Origin: Macrostomum hystrix
Lineage: Eukaryota > Platyhelminthes > Macrostomidae
Length of the DNA stretch: 64,000 nt
Direction: 5' to 3'
Assembly: GCA_950097015.1 (NCBI GenBank)
Contig: CATNEN010000007.1
Coordinates: 6,500,001-6,564,000, forward strand
Position 1 is the stretch's first letter; each line of letters begins with the position of its first letter. A model generated the notes under the pieces. It worked only from the letters and a program-made list of their open reading frames with translations, was not told the origin of the DNA and did not search any database. Positions 42,787 to 52,946 of this stretch are shown here, piece after piece. Both the position numbers and the translations under genes were made by a program.

Positions 42787-44106
42787 TTGTCGTACGGCAA
42801 ATTTGACATAAAAATTTCAAAGCAACTTAACCAAGCAATCACTATCTAAATCTGAATTTTTCAAGCATTTAGTCTGTAGCTATTATATTCACTTTTTACT
42901 CTATTTATTAGTATCCTACTACCTTATAAATACTTGTTTTACAATATTGTATTCTACAAGTACAAGTTTTACTTGTAAATAATTCAATTGTTACATAGGC
43001 CTATTTTACATTGTAAGTGTAAGCTTATAGTTTTCTTTTAAATACTAACTGATGTATAGTATTTTAATAATATTTTATTATTCAAATATTCTTTACTTTT
43101 AGAAGGCGCAGATAATAAGGCAGAAGTGTTTATTTATTAAACGAGATTCTTAGCAGTTTAATGCAATAATGCAGTTTTTTGATCGATAGTTGCTGAATTT
43201 TTACCAAAGCAAAGCTCTTGAAATGCACCATTTGCATTTTTGCAATTAATTGCCTTTTGGCGATTTAAAGTGCAATTTTAAGCTACAATGGCTGCAGAAT
43301 TATTATAAGCAAAGCATTTACAAAACAAACCATTTGTCTGTTTGGCAATTAACTGTCTTTAGGCAATAACTACTGTGAGATTAGTTAAATGCTCAATGCT
43401 TTTTGTTTTAGGCATGGCAGTACTTTTCTCTCAACATTGATTTGGATATTGATTGATTGATTTGATTTGTTTTGCACATTTTTAAAGCTACTATGTCTAA
43501 TTATAGACTTAGCTAAATAATTAGGCTAGGCCTACCAAATGTTGGGTAACTTGTATTGAATGGCAAAGCATTTCACTGCAAAGGCACATCTTGTGGTTTC
43601 ACGTACCTGTGGGTGTTATGAGACTATTTTTACAGAAATTTTCAATTCATTAAGGTAGCATGTTCACCATCAAATTTTTAATTATTACCATTGCTAGCTA
43701 TTCTGCTTAGCCCATTAGTAAAAAAGCTAATAAACAAGATTTTATTTTTTATATATTTCGAAAAAAATTTATTACTTGGTATTTTTCTACCAATAGCATA
43801 AATTGTATTGTTCAGATTTTCGTCTATATAATTCCTAATCCAAATATACAGAATATCCAAGATTTTCTATTATGAGTATTATTTCTTGGACCTTAGTATA
43901 TGATGTTAATTCATGTGTCTCAGTTTGATTTTTAAGTCTATTTAATTGAACTTTGTGATAAAAAATTGATAAATGGTAAATTATAATTAATTAGTCACAC
44001 AGGACATCTGTAACTAAAAAACTTAGCATCAAAGAGAGACTTGTCAACATATATATTTGCTTCTTGGAGTCAATCGATACAAAATACAACAAAGTTATTG
44101 TCAAAA

Positions 44107-44478
44107 TGTAACAGGGCTTGTCTCTCTACTTTTCTCTCTAATGGTAGCGTATCACTCGGCACGAGTGGTTTAACCTTCTAAGGCACTGGCTTACTATTCT
44201 CCAGTCTTTGCTGGGTGTTTTCTGTGGATCAGAGGGTCACAGCCTCAAATAACCAACTCAACACTTTTCTTCTTCAGTAATAGCTTATTTGCTTTTCGCC
44301 ACACTGGCACGTTGATTTGTCTCAACTGAATTACACTCGTTTATATACACAAAAGAAAATGTTTGTTAAAGTCAACGAATTTGACAAAATTTTACATATA
44401 AAAAATATTTAGCGCGTTCAAACAAAGGCATAGGCACGAATTTGACTTTAAAGAAATAATAAAAGCATCCCTACTACA
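44107..44478 (-). repeat. Downstream (3') LTR of gypsy element
   Basis: 372 bp beginning TGTAACAGGGC on the plus strand and ending CCTACTACA. Full-length version, including the internal segment missing from the other LTR. Confidence 0.92.
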
Positions 44479-44676
44479 ACTTGCCTTCCCTAAAATAATG
44501 TTTGAATAAAGCATGAGTGATATTTTTAGTAATAATGTTATTTAAGCCGCATGAGTCAATTTTACTTTATGTAGCATCAGGTCACCGTCCTCAGTCCCGT
44601 CGCCTCTGCTTCTACGCTGCTGCTGCCGCCGCTGCTGCTGCCGCCGCTGCCACTGCCGCCGCTGCTACTGCTGCCG

Positions 44677-47600
44677 TCACTGGTAGTGGGAGTACCGCTT
44701 CCTCGGCACAAAGCCATACTTGTTAGGCTTACGCGGTGCCTCCCGGTGATTCGTGACAGGTGTCGGACCCACTGGCTCATTGATGACTGGGCATTTTCTT
44801 GGCCGCAGGTTGTACCGCACCTCTTGCCACTGAAGTGGTGCCGCCGCTTCGCTGGCTGCATCCGCTCGGTCCTCAGCTTCCTCCTCGCGGGCTGGTTCCT
44901 CTACAGCATTATGGCCTGATGGCTCCGCTTCAGGTTCTTCTTCACTATCTTCTTCCGACTCTTCTAACTCTTCTTCCATTTCCATTTCAGAGTCCTCCAT
45001 AAGTTCTTCTGCCGAACTTCCAGATTCCGTGTCTGGGCCTCCATCAGTTTCCTCAACCTCACTTCCACTTATGTCTGTCCCTTTGCGGGCTCTCCATTGG
45101 ATTCTTTCCTCCTCTGAGTCAGAGCTTTCTTCTTGCTCGATTTCCTGGATTGGCCTTTTCACCATCCTAGGTTGCGCTTCCCTTCTCTTTTTGGTCTTCT
45201 GAGCAGTCTCCTGCCTTCCCTTATCTGTTTGTTCTCTCTTCTCTACGTCAGAACTTATGGTCATATCCGTGGCTTTGACCGAGTTCGGTACAGGAGTCAG
45301 ATTATTCCGGTGTACCAGCATCATGGCACCGATTAGTTTTCCATCCTCCTCTTTTTGAACTCGGAAAACTGTATCCGAAAGCTTAGCTAACACTCTGTAA
45401 GAGGCTCTCTTCTTTCGGTGAAATTTATGACTCTCGTCACCATGCAACTGTGGATTGTTTATCAATACGAGACCGCCGATTGGCACGGCCTTGGTGATCA
45501 CTGTCTCAGCAGCCTGCTCCCGACGGTCTCGCACCTTTTCTAATTTCTTCTGAACCACCTTCTGCATCTCCTCAATTCTTTTAGCATGATCGGCTACATA
45601 GCTAGGATAGTCGTAGTACAATCTGGGCCTTTTGACTACACTGTCTATTGGCAACTCCGCCTCACGTCCGAACAATAGATAATGTGGAGTGAATCCTGTT
45701 GTCTGATTTACACTCGTTCGAACAGCCACTAAAGCTGCTGGGATCAACAGGTCCCAGTCGGAGTGGTCTTTCTCAACTAGACAGGTGATGATGGACTTTA
45801 TCTGACAGTTAAATCTTTCTACAAGGCCGTTGCTTTGCGCATGATATGGCGTCGTGCAGGTATGCTTGATACCATACAATGTACAAAACGCCTGGAACTG
45901 ACGGCTCACAAAAGTTTTCCCGTTGTCAGTGTGGATCCAACGACACTGACCATACTCACTAAAAATTCTTTCTTGTAGGAGTTTAATAACTGTGTCCGAC
46001 TTTTGATTCCTGATTGGAAATGCAAACGGGAACTTAGTAGTGCTGTCGATGACTGTTAGCACGTACTTGTGTCCTCGTCGGCTTTCTTTAGAAATCGGCC
46101 CAATCAGATCAATGTGTAGGCGATGGAATGCCTCGCACACAGGAAATGTTTGCACCGGTGCCTTCACCTTATTACCTGCTTTACTCTCGAGGCATGGGAT
46201 GCACTCGGCCACATAATTCTCTACAGTAGTAACTAGGCCAGGTTTCCAGAATCGCTCTCGTACCTTTTGTACGGTTTTATCTCGTCCAAGATGTCCTGCT
46301 AAAGGACTGTCATGCAATTCTCGGAGGACCTCTTTTTCTATTCCACTCGGAAGTACTACTTTCCGGGTACCGTCATTCACGATGGTTAACATTCCATCCT
46401 CAATCTTCATCTGCTCGTATGATTTGATCATCTTTTTCAGCTCGTGGCTAGCCCCTGTGGGTAATTCTGGCCTCAGTATTCCTTGTTCCTTCCACTCAAT
46501 CAGGATTTTAACGTCCTGATCCTCTCTCTGTGCAATAACCAGCTGTTCCTTCGTCAGTGGTACTGACAGGAAATCTGTTAATAATTTTCGGCATGCCGTT
46601 GTCTCTTCCAATTCCTCATCTTCGAAATAGTCTCTTGCGTCCACGAAAATTTCATTCGCATCATCATCATCTGTATCGATGCCACTGTCTGTCTGACAGC
46701 TCTGACTCATCATGGCTCGTCCAGTGATTTGACTTTGGTTAATCTTTGCTTCAGAAGCCTCTTTAATTTCCGATGGTCTTCTAGACAAGCTGTCTGCATT
46801 GCTATGCTTAGCTCCGCTTCTATGCTGGATCTCGTACTGAAACTCACTCAACCGTTCTAACCACCTTCCTAAAATACCCTGGGCTTCTGTTTGACGTAGT
46901 AGCCACAGGATCGCTTTGTGGTCGGTACGTGCCAAGAACTTCTTCCCGATCAAATAGAATCGGAAGTGTTTCATACCATCCACCAAGGCGAGCAATTCCT
47001 TTCGTGTTATCGGATATCGTTTTTCAGATTCCGTCATTGCCCTGCTGAAATAGGCGATTGGTCTTTCTACTCCATCTGCCTGGATTTGTCCAAGACAGGC
47101 TCCTATCCTTCCTTCGGATGCATCAGTGTCTAACACCATTTTGACATATTCTGAGAATTCGGGATAAGCCAACACATCGGTGGACATCATTTTCTGTTTT
47201 AGAAGTGCAAACGCCTCGTCATGTTTCGAGTTCCATTTCTCCTTAAAGTTCGTTATACCCTTTTTGGTTAACTGAAACAGCGGATGCGCTGCTTCGGCAT
47301 AGTCTTTAACGAATCTACAATAGTAGTTGCATAGGCCCAAGAAACTTCTTAATTCCTTGACGTCTTGCGGAGTAGGCCATGATCGGATGGCTTCGATTTT
47401 GGCCGGATCTGTTCGAATTCCATTTCGGCCTACTATGTGGCCTAGATATTTCAGTTCTTCTTGAAACAGATTACATTTTCTTGGTCTCAATTTCAGTCCA
47501 GCTTCGGATAATCTCCGGAACACTTCTCGTAGGTGACACAGATGTTCATCGAATTCCTTCGAGTAAGTAACGATATCGTCGATGTACGACATCGCGAACT

Positions 47601-49287
47601 TGTGTTGAATGCCGATCAACACAAGGTTCATCAACCTCTGGAAGGTTCCAGGTGCATTTGACAAGCCTTGAGCCATTACTTGGTACTCAAACTGGCCCCT
47701 AGTTAATGTCGAGAATGCCGTCATATGTTTGTGTTCTTCTTTAATTGGGACTTGCCAGTATCCAGAGTTAAGGTCTAAACTGCTGAAATACTGACTTCCA
47801 GTAAGGTGAGAGAATGTCTCCTGAATATTAGGTAACGGATACGGATAGTACTCCACACGAGAATTCAGTACTCGAAAGTCACTCACGATCCTTATTGTAC
47901 CATCCTTCTTTGGTACTATGACCAAGGGTGTCGAATAGGTGCTATAACATGGCCTAATCAGGTTTTTGGCCAGCATGTCATCAAGCAAATCATCCACCTG
48001 TTTTTGCAAATGAGGCAGAATTCTGCGAGTCGGTATTCTGACTGGCGTAGTATCTTTAATAGCAATTTCATGCGTCACCAAATGTGTCAGACCCATATCT
48101 TGCTCGGTCTGAGAGAACGCTGCTCTGTTCTCTTTCAGCAATTGTATAACTTGTTCCTTTTGTTCCGAATTCATCTCTCCGATGTTAACCTCCTTGATCC
48201 ATTCATCAATGTCCTTTGAGGCTTCCTCTCTCTTTACAGCATTGACTTGTCCGGTATTTTGACTCGAATTGATTGAATTAACAAAATAATTCAAGTTCTT
48301 CGCTGTTAATGGCTTGGCATAGCCAATAAGAGCTGCTCCTTTCACTTTGACTTCTCTGTTCTGTTTATTGACTAGTTCTATGACTCCAACTCCTTCGTTC
48401 AAGGTTACTAATGCTGGTACTAGCTCCAGATCATAACCTTTGGCTGCAATATAGCCGTCATTAGTCTCAATCACCATGCGAGTACCGTAATTAGCTTCGG
48501 CATTTTCTCCCAATCGGATTGGCACTTTCAAAGCACTATTCGCTGGTATCGTGATCTGATTCTGGCAATAGACTCGTCGAATTCGAACAGGTAGTCTTGT
48601 GAACTGAATTGGGATGCAGATCCCATCTTTCAGTACCAAGACTCCTTTACTGAAATTGATACCATCACAGTAGTCTGTGAGAAAGTCCATTCCAAGGATG
48701 TCGTCACAGTCGTGGTCACACAGAAGAAATCTTGTCTCAATCTCAATTTCTCCGAACTTCACTTTAAGCATTGCTTCACCTCTAAGTGACACAACTGATC
48801 CGTCAAACGTGGTGACTCTCAAATTGCATGGTTCTATCTCGTCGTCACAAACCACTCTCTTCCATGAACTCCTACTTAAAAAGTTGTTTCCGGCTCCTGT
48901 GTCTATCAAAAACATAATATCTCGCTTTCGTATCTTTCCATTCACAATTGCTTCCTGACCTTTCTTGACCGGCTCTGGAATTCTGATCGTCTCAATGGGT
49001 GACTCACTTTTAATTTCTTTGCTAGCGGCTTTCTGACTTGTTTCACATGGTGTAACTGGTGCTTTCGCATGTGCTTGCATTTTTGCAGTGCTGGGTGCAT
49101 ACGCATGGTGCTGTCTCATTTCTCGCGGCTGATTAAACTTGTTGAAATAATAATTATTTTTCTTGTAAGCAAAACGTTGGTTATCAATTTTATACGCACT
49201 ATTTACAAACTCTGAGGCCTGGAATTTGTTAAAGGATTTTCCGGAGGAACGGGGCCTCGACTTACGTCCCTCGTATTTTAGTTTCCC
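44677..49287 (-). CDS. pol: Gypsy Pol (protease, RT, RNase H, integrase)
   Basis: Open from the frameshift site to a stop at 44677; first Met at 49119 (1,480 residues from there). Numbered from that Met: aspartic protease LIDTGAG near 71, RT with the YIDD catalytic box near 511, RNase H starting DASEG near 665, integrase zinc finger near 930-970 and DDE core (D near 1002, TDNGK near 1062, E in VERFN near 1098). After the integrase comes a long acidic Glu/Ser stretch and YNLRPRK near the C-terminus. No stops or frameshifts. There is no separate env frame. Confidence 0.97.
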   Translation of the reverse strand, partial: GKLKYEGRKSRPRSSGKSFNKFQASEFVNSAYKIDNQRFAYKKNNYYFNKFNQPREMRQHHAYAPSTAKMQAHAKAPVTPCETSQKAASKEIKSESPIETIRIPEPVKKGQEAIVNGKIRKRDIMFLIDTGAGNNFLSRSSWKRVVCDDEIEPCNLRVTTFDGSVVSLRGEAMLKVKFGEIEIETRFLLCDHDCDDILGMDFLTDYCDGINFSKGVLVLKDGICIPIQFTRLPVRIRRVYCQNQITIPANSALKVPIRLGENAEANYGTRMVIETNDGYIAAKGYDLELVPALVTLNEGVGVIELVNKQNREVKVKGAALIGYAKPLTAKNLNYFVNSINSSQNTGQVNAVKREEASKDIDEWIKEVNIGEMNSEQKEQVIQLLKENRAAFSQTEQDMGLTHLVTHEIAIKDTTPVRIPTRRILPHLQKQVDDLLDDMLAKNLIRPCYSTYSTPLVIVPKKDGTIRIVSDFRVLNSRVEYYPYPLPNIQETFSHLTGSQYFSSLDLNSGYWQVPIKEEHKHMTAFSTLTRGQFEYQVMAQGLSNAPGTFQRLMNLVLIGIQHKFAMSYIDDIVTYSKEFDEHLCHLREVFRRLSEAGLKLRPRKCNLFQEELKYLGHIVGRNGIRTDPAKIEAIRSWPTPQDVKELRSFLGLCNYYCRFVKDYAEAAHPLFQLTKKGITNFKEKWNSKHDEAFALLKQKMMSTDVLAYPEFSEYVKMVLDTDASEGRIGACLGQIQADGVERPIAYFSRAMTESEKRYPITRKELLALVDGMKHFRFYLIGKKFLARTDHKAILWLLRQTEAQGILGRWLERLSEFQYEIQHRSGAKHSNADSLSRRPSEIKEASEAKINQSQITGRAMMSQSCQTDSGIDTDDDDANEIFVDARDYFEDEELEETTACRKLLTDFLSVPLTKEQLVIAQREDQDVKILIEWKEQGILRPELPTGASHELKKMIKSYEQMKIEDGMLTIVNDGTRKVVLPSGIEKEVLRELHDSPLAGHLGRDKTVQKVRERFWKPGLVTTVENYVAECIPCLESKAGNKVKAPVQTFPVCEAFHRLHIDLIGPISKESRRGHKYVLTVIDSTTKFPFAFPIRNQKSDTVIKLLQERIFSEYGQCRWIHTDNGKTFVSRQFQAFCTLYGIKHTCTTPYHAQSNGLVERFNCQIKSIITCLVEKDHSDWDLLIPAALVAVRTSVNQTTGFTPHYLLFGREAELPIDSVVKRPRLYYDYPSYVADHAKRIEEMQKVVQKKLEKVRDRREQAAETVITKAVPIGGLVLINNPQLHGDESHKFHRKKRASYRVLAKLSDTVFRVQKEEDGKLIGAMMLVHRNNLTPVPNSVKATDMTISSDVEKREQTDKGRQETAQKTKKRREAQPRMVKRPIQEIEQEESSDSEEERIQWRARKGTDISGSEVEETDGGPDTESGSSAEELMEDSEMEMEEELEESEEDSEEEPEAEPSGHNAVEEPAREEEAEDRADAASEAAAPLQWQEVRYNLRPRKCPVINEPVGPTPVTNHREAPRKPNKYGFVPRKRYSHYQ
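49278..49287 (-). promoter_or_regulatory. -1 ribosomal frameshift site at gag-pol junction
   Basis: On the minus strand the last gag codons read CAG GGA AAC TAA, containing G GGA AAC, a canonical X XXY YYZ slippery heptamer. Slipping back one base moves translation from gag into the long pol frame without meeting the stop. Confidence 0.85.
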
Positions 49288-50186
49288 TGGTTCTGGAAGT
49301 TCTGCTGACCGTTGCCCATCCTCATAGGACAGAATCTGGCAATATGGCCGAGTTTTCCGCAGTTGAAGCAGGTTCGGTTCTGGTTCAAGAATTGCGGCCC
49401 ATTGTACTGCGTATTCGGCTGTTGCAGGAACTTAGGTACATATGGCTTCCTTGGTCCGTACTGTTTCTCAGCCATTTTGCTGGTGAGCTCCTGCAAGAGT
49501 TTCTGCTGTCTTTCAATTTCTTCCTTCTGCTGCACAATTGTTGCCCTTAGAGACTCCTCTTCCTCTTCACCATTTCTGGTAATCCTTACTCCGGCACCTT
49601 TGTGTGTCATGCTCCAGGCGGCTTCCAACCTTCTAAGCATTCTCTTTAGTTCCTGTAGATTGGCAGGCTGAGCAAAGATTAGTTTCTCCCTCATGTCAGC
49701 GGATATCTTGGCTCCCTTGATGTATTGCTCAACCAGTTCATCTTCTCGTTGCTCCATTGTCATGTTTGGGAAGGCTCTGGCAGCCAGTTCAATCAGACTA
49801 TCTGAATAGGCTTCTACCGACTCATTCTTGCCTTGCATTCTTCCTCGAAACTCTTCTCTGAATTCTGCTGGGCTTCCAGTTCGTCCGAATCTTTCTGCTA
49901 TCCGCTCCTTGAATTCTTCGTAGTCAAGGTTTTCTGGGAGGTTCATTCTCTGTACAGAGGCAAATGCTGTGGACAAGTCCAAGTTGGCAAGCGATTCCTG
50001 CTTTCGATGGTCCACATCAATTCCTTCTGTCTCGCATCTTTGATCAAATGCGGTGAGCCACACCTGAATATCCTGATTAGGTGTGAACTTTTGGATCTGC
50101 ACATGGCGTGTTGGAGCAATCTCCAACCGATTTCTCAGCTCTTCCGCGAGTACAGCCATCAAATCTTGTGCTTGAGCTTGATCCAT
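49278..50186 (-). CDS. gag: Gypsy Gag
   Basis: 302 residues from ATG 50186. Capsid-like helical region, then a Gln-rich coiled segment and one CCHC zinc knuckle (CFNCGKLGHIARFC) near residue 272. The TAA stop immediately follows a slippery heptamer, and pol is open in the -1 frame. Confidence 0.95.
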   Translation of the reverse strand: MDQAQAQDLMAVLAEELRNRLEIAPTRHVQIQKFTPNQDIQVWLTAFDQRCETEGIDVDHRKQESLANLDLSTAFASVQRMNLPENLDYEEFKERIAERFGRTGSPAEFREEFRGRMQGKNESVEAYSDSLIELAARAFPNMTMEQREDELVEQYIKGAKISADMREKLIFAQPANLQELKRMLRRLEAAWSMTHKGAGVRITRNGEEEEESLRATIVQQKEEIERQQKLLQELTSKMAEKQYGPRKPYVPKFLQQPNTQYNGPQFLNQNRTCFNCGKLGHIARFCPMRMGNGQQNFQNQGN

Positions 50187-50246
50187 TGTTACTCCTCAAT
50201 GGGGTTATTTCGCTGTTTCTCTGATCCTTTCCGCTGCCACCAAAGT

Positions 50247-50509
50247 TGTAACAGGGCTTGTCTCTCTACTTTTCTCTCTAATGGTAGCGTATCACTCGGC
50301 GCGAGCGGTTTAACCTTCTAAGGCACTGGCCACACTGGCACGTTGATTTGTCTCAACTGAATTACACTCGTTTATATACACAAAAGAAAATGTTTGTTAA
50401 AGTAAACGAATTTGACAAAATTTTACATATAAAAATTATTTAGCGCATTCAAACAAAAGCATAGACACGAATTTGACTTTAAAGAAATAATAAAAGCATC
50501 CCTACTACA
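50247..50509 (-). repeat. Upstream (5') LTR of gypsy element, internally deleted
   Basis: 263 bp. Matches 44107-44478 except for loss of about 109 bp (equivalent to 44,189-44,297) between two GGC/ACACTGGC-like sites. The deletion must postdate insertion. Confidence 0.92.
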
Positions 50510-51736
50510 AAAATAACAAATATAAAATACGAAAATAAATCGACAAGGAAAAAACGAGCACTATTTTTAATCCACACAAGGCATGCTGTCCACAAAGAAT
50601 GACTACTATTTTGAAATTTAAAAGTACACAAAAAACCTTAACAAAATAAAGATTCGTCCCATTTACAACTGCAATAAGGCGGAAAGCCTTTTTGTTTACG
50701 AGTTGGAGTGGTAGCGAAGTTTGTGTGCTGCATTGCACGTATATTTATATACAATGCAAGAGCGAGATAGAGGGGTCTAGGGAGGTGCGAACTGGTGGCA
50801 TGACTTCATACCCCGGCTTAGCGAGCCGGCTGGCTGGGTGCACCAACCCCCACCTCAACTAGACTGAGGTTGAGGGGTTTTGGGTGCGGCTGCACTGGCG
50901 CTGGCTGGTCGCGTGTTGACTCTCCACCACAGCAAAGTATTATTCTTTTAGTTTCGATGACAAAAAGAAATTCTTGTAGTGAAAAGTTCCAAGGCAAGGA
51001 TGAAATGCAAAGATTCATTTCTACACATTGCCATCATTTCAAAGAAATAAGCATATTGGCAGGAGTAAGTCATGAAATAAAATCAAAATGGAAGCAATAA
51101 CCAAAGCACAGGCACAAACTTTGTCACTTCTGAGATGCTAATTAACCCTGATCACAGATTGACATTCAAATAAAAACTGTTGATTTCGTTATTTAATAAC
51201 AATATTGGCAAATTAAAAGCTGAAAATTGAGCAAATGTTCTATCGATCAGGCACAAGGTTCGATTAAAATCAATCAATGCAGCCATATCAAATTGAACTA
51301 AGAAGACTAAAAAACTAAAAAGACAGGGGGAAGCTAAAAACATTAAATAAATCATAAAAACAACATTGGACAGCACAAAGGACATAAGATCTAATTGATT
51401 TTAGCTGGGGAAGCGATACCAAGCAAGGGGCACCTTAATTTTTTGTAAAATGACACAAACAGTAGCAACCAACATTAATAGTGCGCTAGGTCCCACACAA
51501 CTAGTTTCCAAGCAGTTCAATTAGACCCTGACTGGCCAGCGGCCATGGCTAGACCGGTCCACAATGTGCCTATTGTAACTGATGGTGACACGCAGGCCGC
51601 CAGTGTTGGCCTCGCCGAGGCACACCAACTGACAGGGCAATTCCTCGTCGCTTTCCTCATCGACTCTGATAACAGACAGACAGACCCGCTGCCGCTGCTG
51701 CTTATAATCAGACTGATAATAGTTAGCGTTTTCATC
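50510..51736. other. Element C segment with no recognised gene
   Basis: Mostly AT-rich. A GC-richer patch at 50,800-50,940 is open on the minus strand for about 60 codons but has no family resemblance. On the minus strand, 51,536-51,736 continues the LOTUS reading frame after its TGA for about 66 codons (VCLSVIRVDEESDEELPC and onward) before TAA. Confidence 0.5.
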
Positions 51737-52153
51737 TCAGCCCCGAGAAGACTGAATAGTAGTGTAGCGCGGTTTATAGCAACTGTGAAGCTTCTCCTGC
51801 TGGAGTGCATGCTGGCCAAAGCTCTGCGATCGAAAAGTGCCACCACCTTGACTAGCGCCTTGGTTGGACTTGGCGCCGCCTGTTCTCTGTCGCTGGATAA
51901 GCGAGCAGATGTGGCTTGTCTCCTCTGTTTCTCGACCAAATGCGACTAACTCGCCATTCACTAGGTGGATGTAGCCTACATTAGGCAAGCTGCACATTAG
52001 TGAAGTCACATTTTCATGTCCAGCCAGATCAAGGGCGTGCCCGGCCAGGGCCCTGTACTGGGCCTGCAGCTCGCATAGTCGGACACCATTCTTAGTGCTG
52101 AGAAGTACAGCCCGAAGCAGGCTGTCTTGAGCAGTGGGGCTGGGAGTCGACAT
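51737..52153 (-). CDS. LOTUS (OST-HTH) domain protein, N-terminal fragment (TDRD7/TDRD5-like)
   Basis: ATG at 52153. Residues 1-90 match the N-terminal LOTUS domain of Tudor-domain proteins TDRD7/TDRD5: LLRAVLLSTKNGVRLCELQ, YRALAGHALDL, then LPNVGYIHLVNGELV and an RQR-containing helix. LOTUS domains bind the helicase Vasa or G-quadruplex RNA and act in germ granules and the piRNA pathway. A basic Gly/Ser/Gln-rich linker follows and ends at TGA (51739-51737). The same frame then stays open to about 51,536 with plausible protein sequence, so the TGA may be a disabling mutation. No Tudor domain follows. Probably a gene fragment carried by element C. Confidence 0.6.
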   Translation of the reverse strand: MSTPSPTAQDSLLRAVLLSTKNGVRLCELQAQYRALAGHALDLAGHENVTSLMCSLPNVGYIHLVNGELVAFGRETEETSHICSLIQRQRTGGAKSNQGASQGGGTFRSQSFGQHALQQEKLHSCYKPRYTTIQSSRG

Positions 52154-52162
52154 GAATAAACA

Positions 52163-52946
52163 GCTGAAAATCAATATATAAGGATTAGAGCAAAGAGGCT
52201 AGCTAAGGAAAATGCTGTATACTTCATAAATATATAAATATTTGTAGAAATTGATTTATTAGGCCTAGTCTAAGTGCTAATTAGACAATAAAAACAATTG
52301 AAGTATGCAGCTAAATATTTTGAAAAGCCTACTCCTAACATTTACCAAACTAGTGTTTAGCATTAAGAAAGTATATTTGCCTGTTTAAATTGCACTTTTT
52401 GTTGTTGTGATTTGGAATCACATTAACAACAATTATAACACAGCTGTTTTTAATAACAAAATGAATAATAAATAATACACAAATAAAGAAAAAAAATTTT
52501 AACAATCCATTTTAGATTTAATTTAAGACTACAAATGATTATAATGTTAAAGTTAGAAGCATTATATTTCTATAGGGCCTATGTTTTGTTTTTATAACAA
52601 TAATATAGACAATATGATATTTAAGCCTAACTATCTTTGTTTGTTCCTTTTTAAACAGCTATAACAGTGTAATATGACAATATAATATGGTGCCTAGAAA
52701 ATGTAGTGTCCTAGTTGTGCCACTATCAGTAGGCCTAGGCCTATTTGATATCATTTGATGAGATGCCTAAGCAACAAGATAAGCAAAGGCAAATTAGCAG
52801 TTTTGTTATTGACAAAGTTAATAACTAGCTGTACAGGTGGATAGTAGCATGGCCAATATAGCATTGGGGCCTAGTCAGTAAAATTAGTAAAATTTTACAC
52901 CACTTCACACCTCTTCAGATGCAATGCCAGGCCTACGGAGCTCACG
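52163..52946 (-). other. Probable 5' UTR intron region of the LOTUS fragment
   Basis: A GTGAGC donor after 52946 and an ATTTTCAG acceptor ending at 52164, ten bases before the ATG, could define a first intron behind a GC-richer non-coding exon (about 52,947-53,040). The sequence between is AT-rich with no coding signal. Confidence 0.35.

Larger units (their letters stand above)
44107..50509 (-). mobile_element. Ty3/gypsy LTR retrotransposon, near-complete
   Basis: Two LTRs (TG...CA), gag and pol open frames, a tRNA-like primer site TGGTGGCAGCGG just inside the upstream LTR, and a purine-rich tract AGGGAAGGC next to the downstream LTR. Flanking AAAA on both sides is compatible with a target duplication but weak in AT-rich DNA. 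The LTRs differ at several single bases and by one 109-bp deletion. Both reading frames are intact, so it was recently active. Confidence 0.95.
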
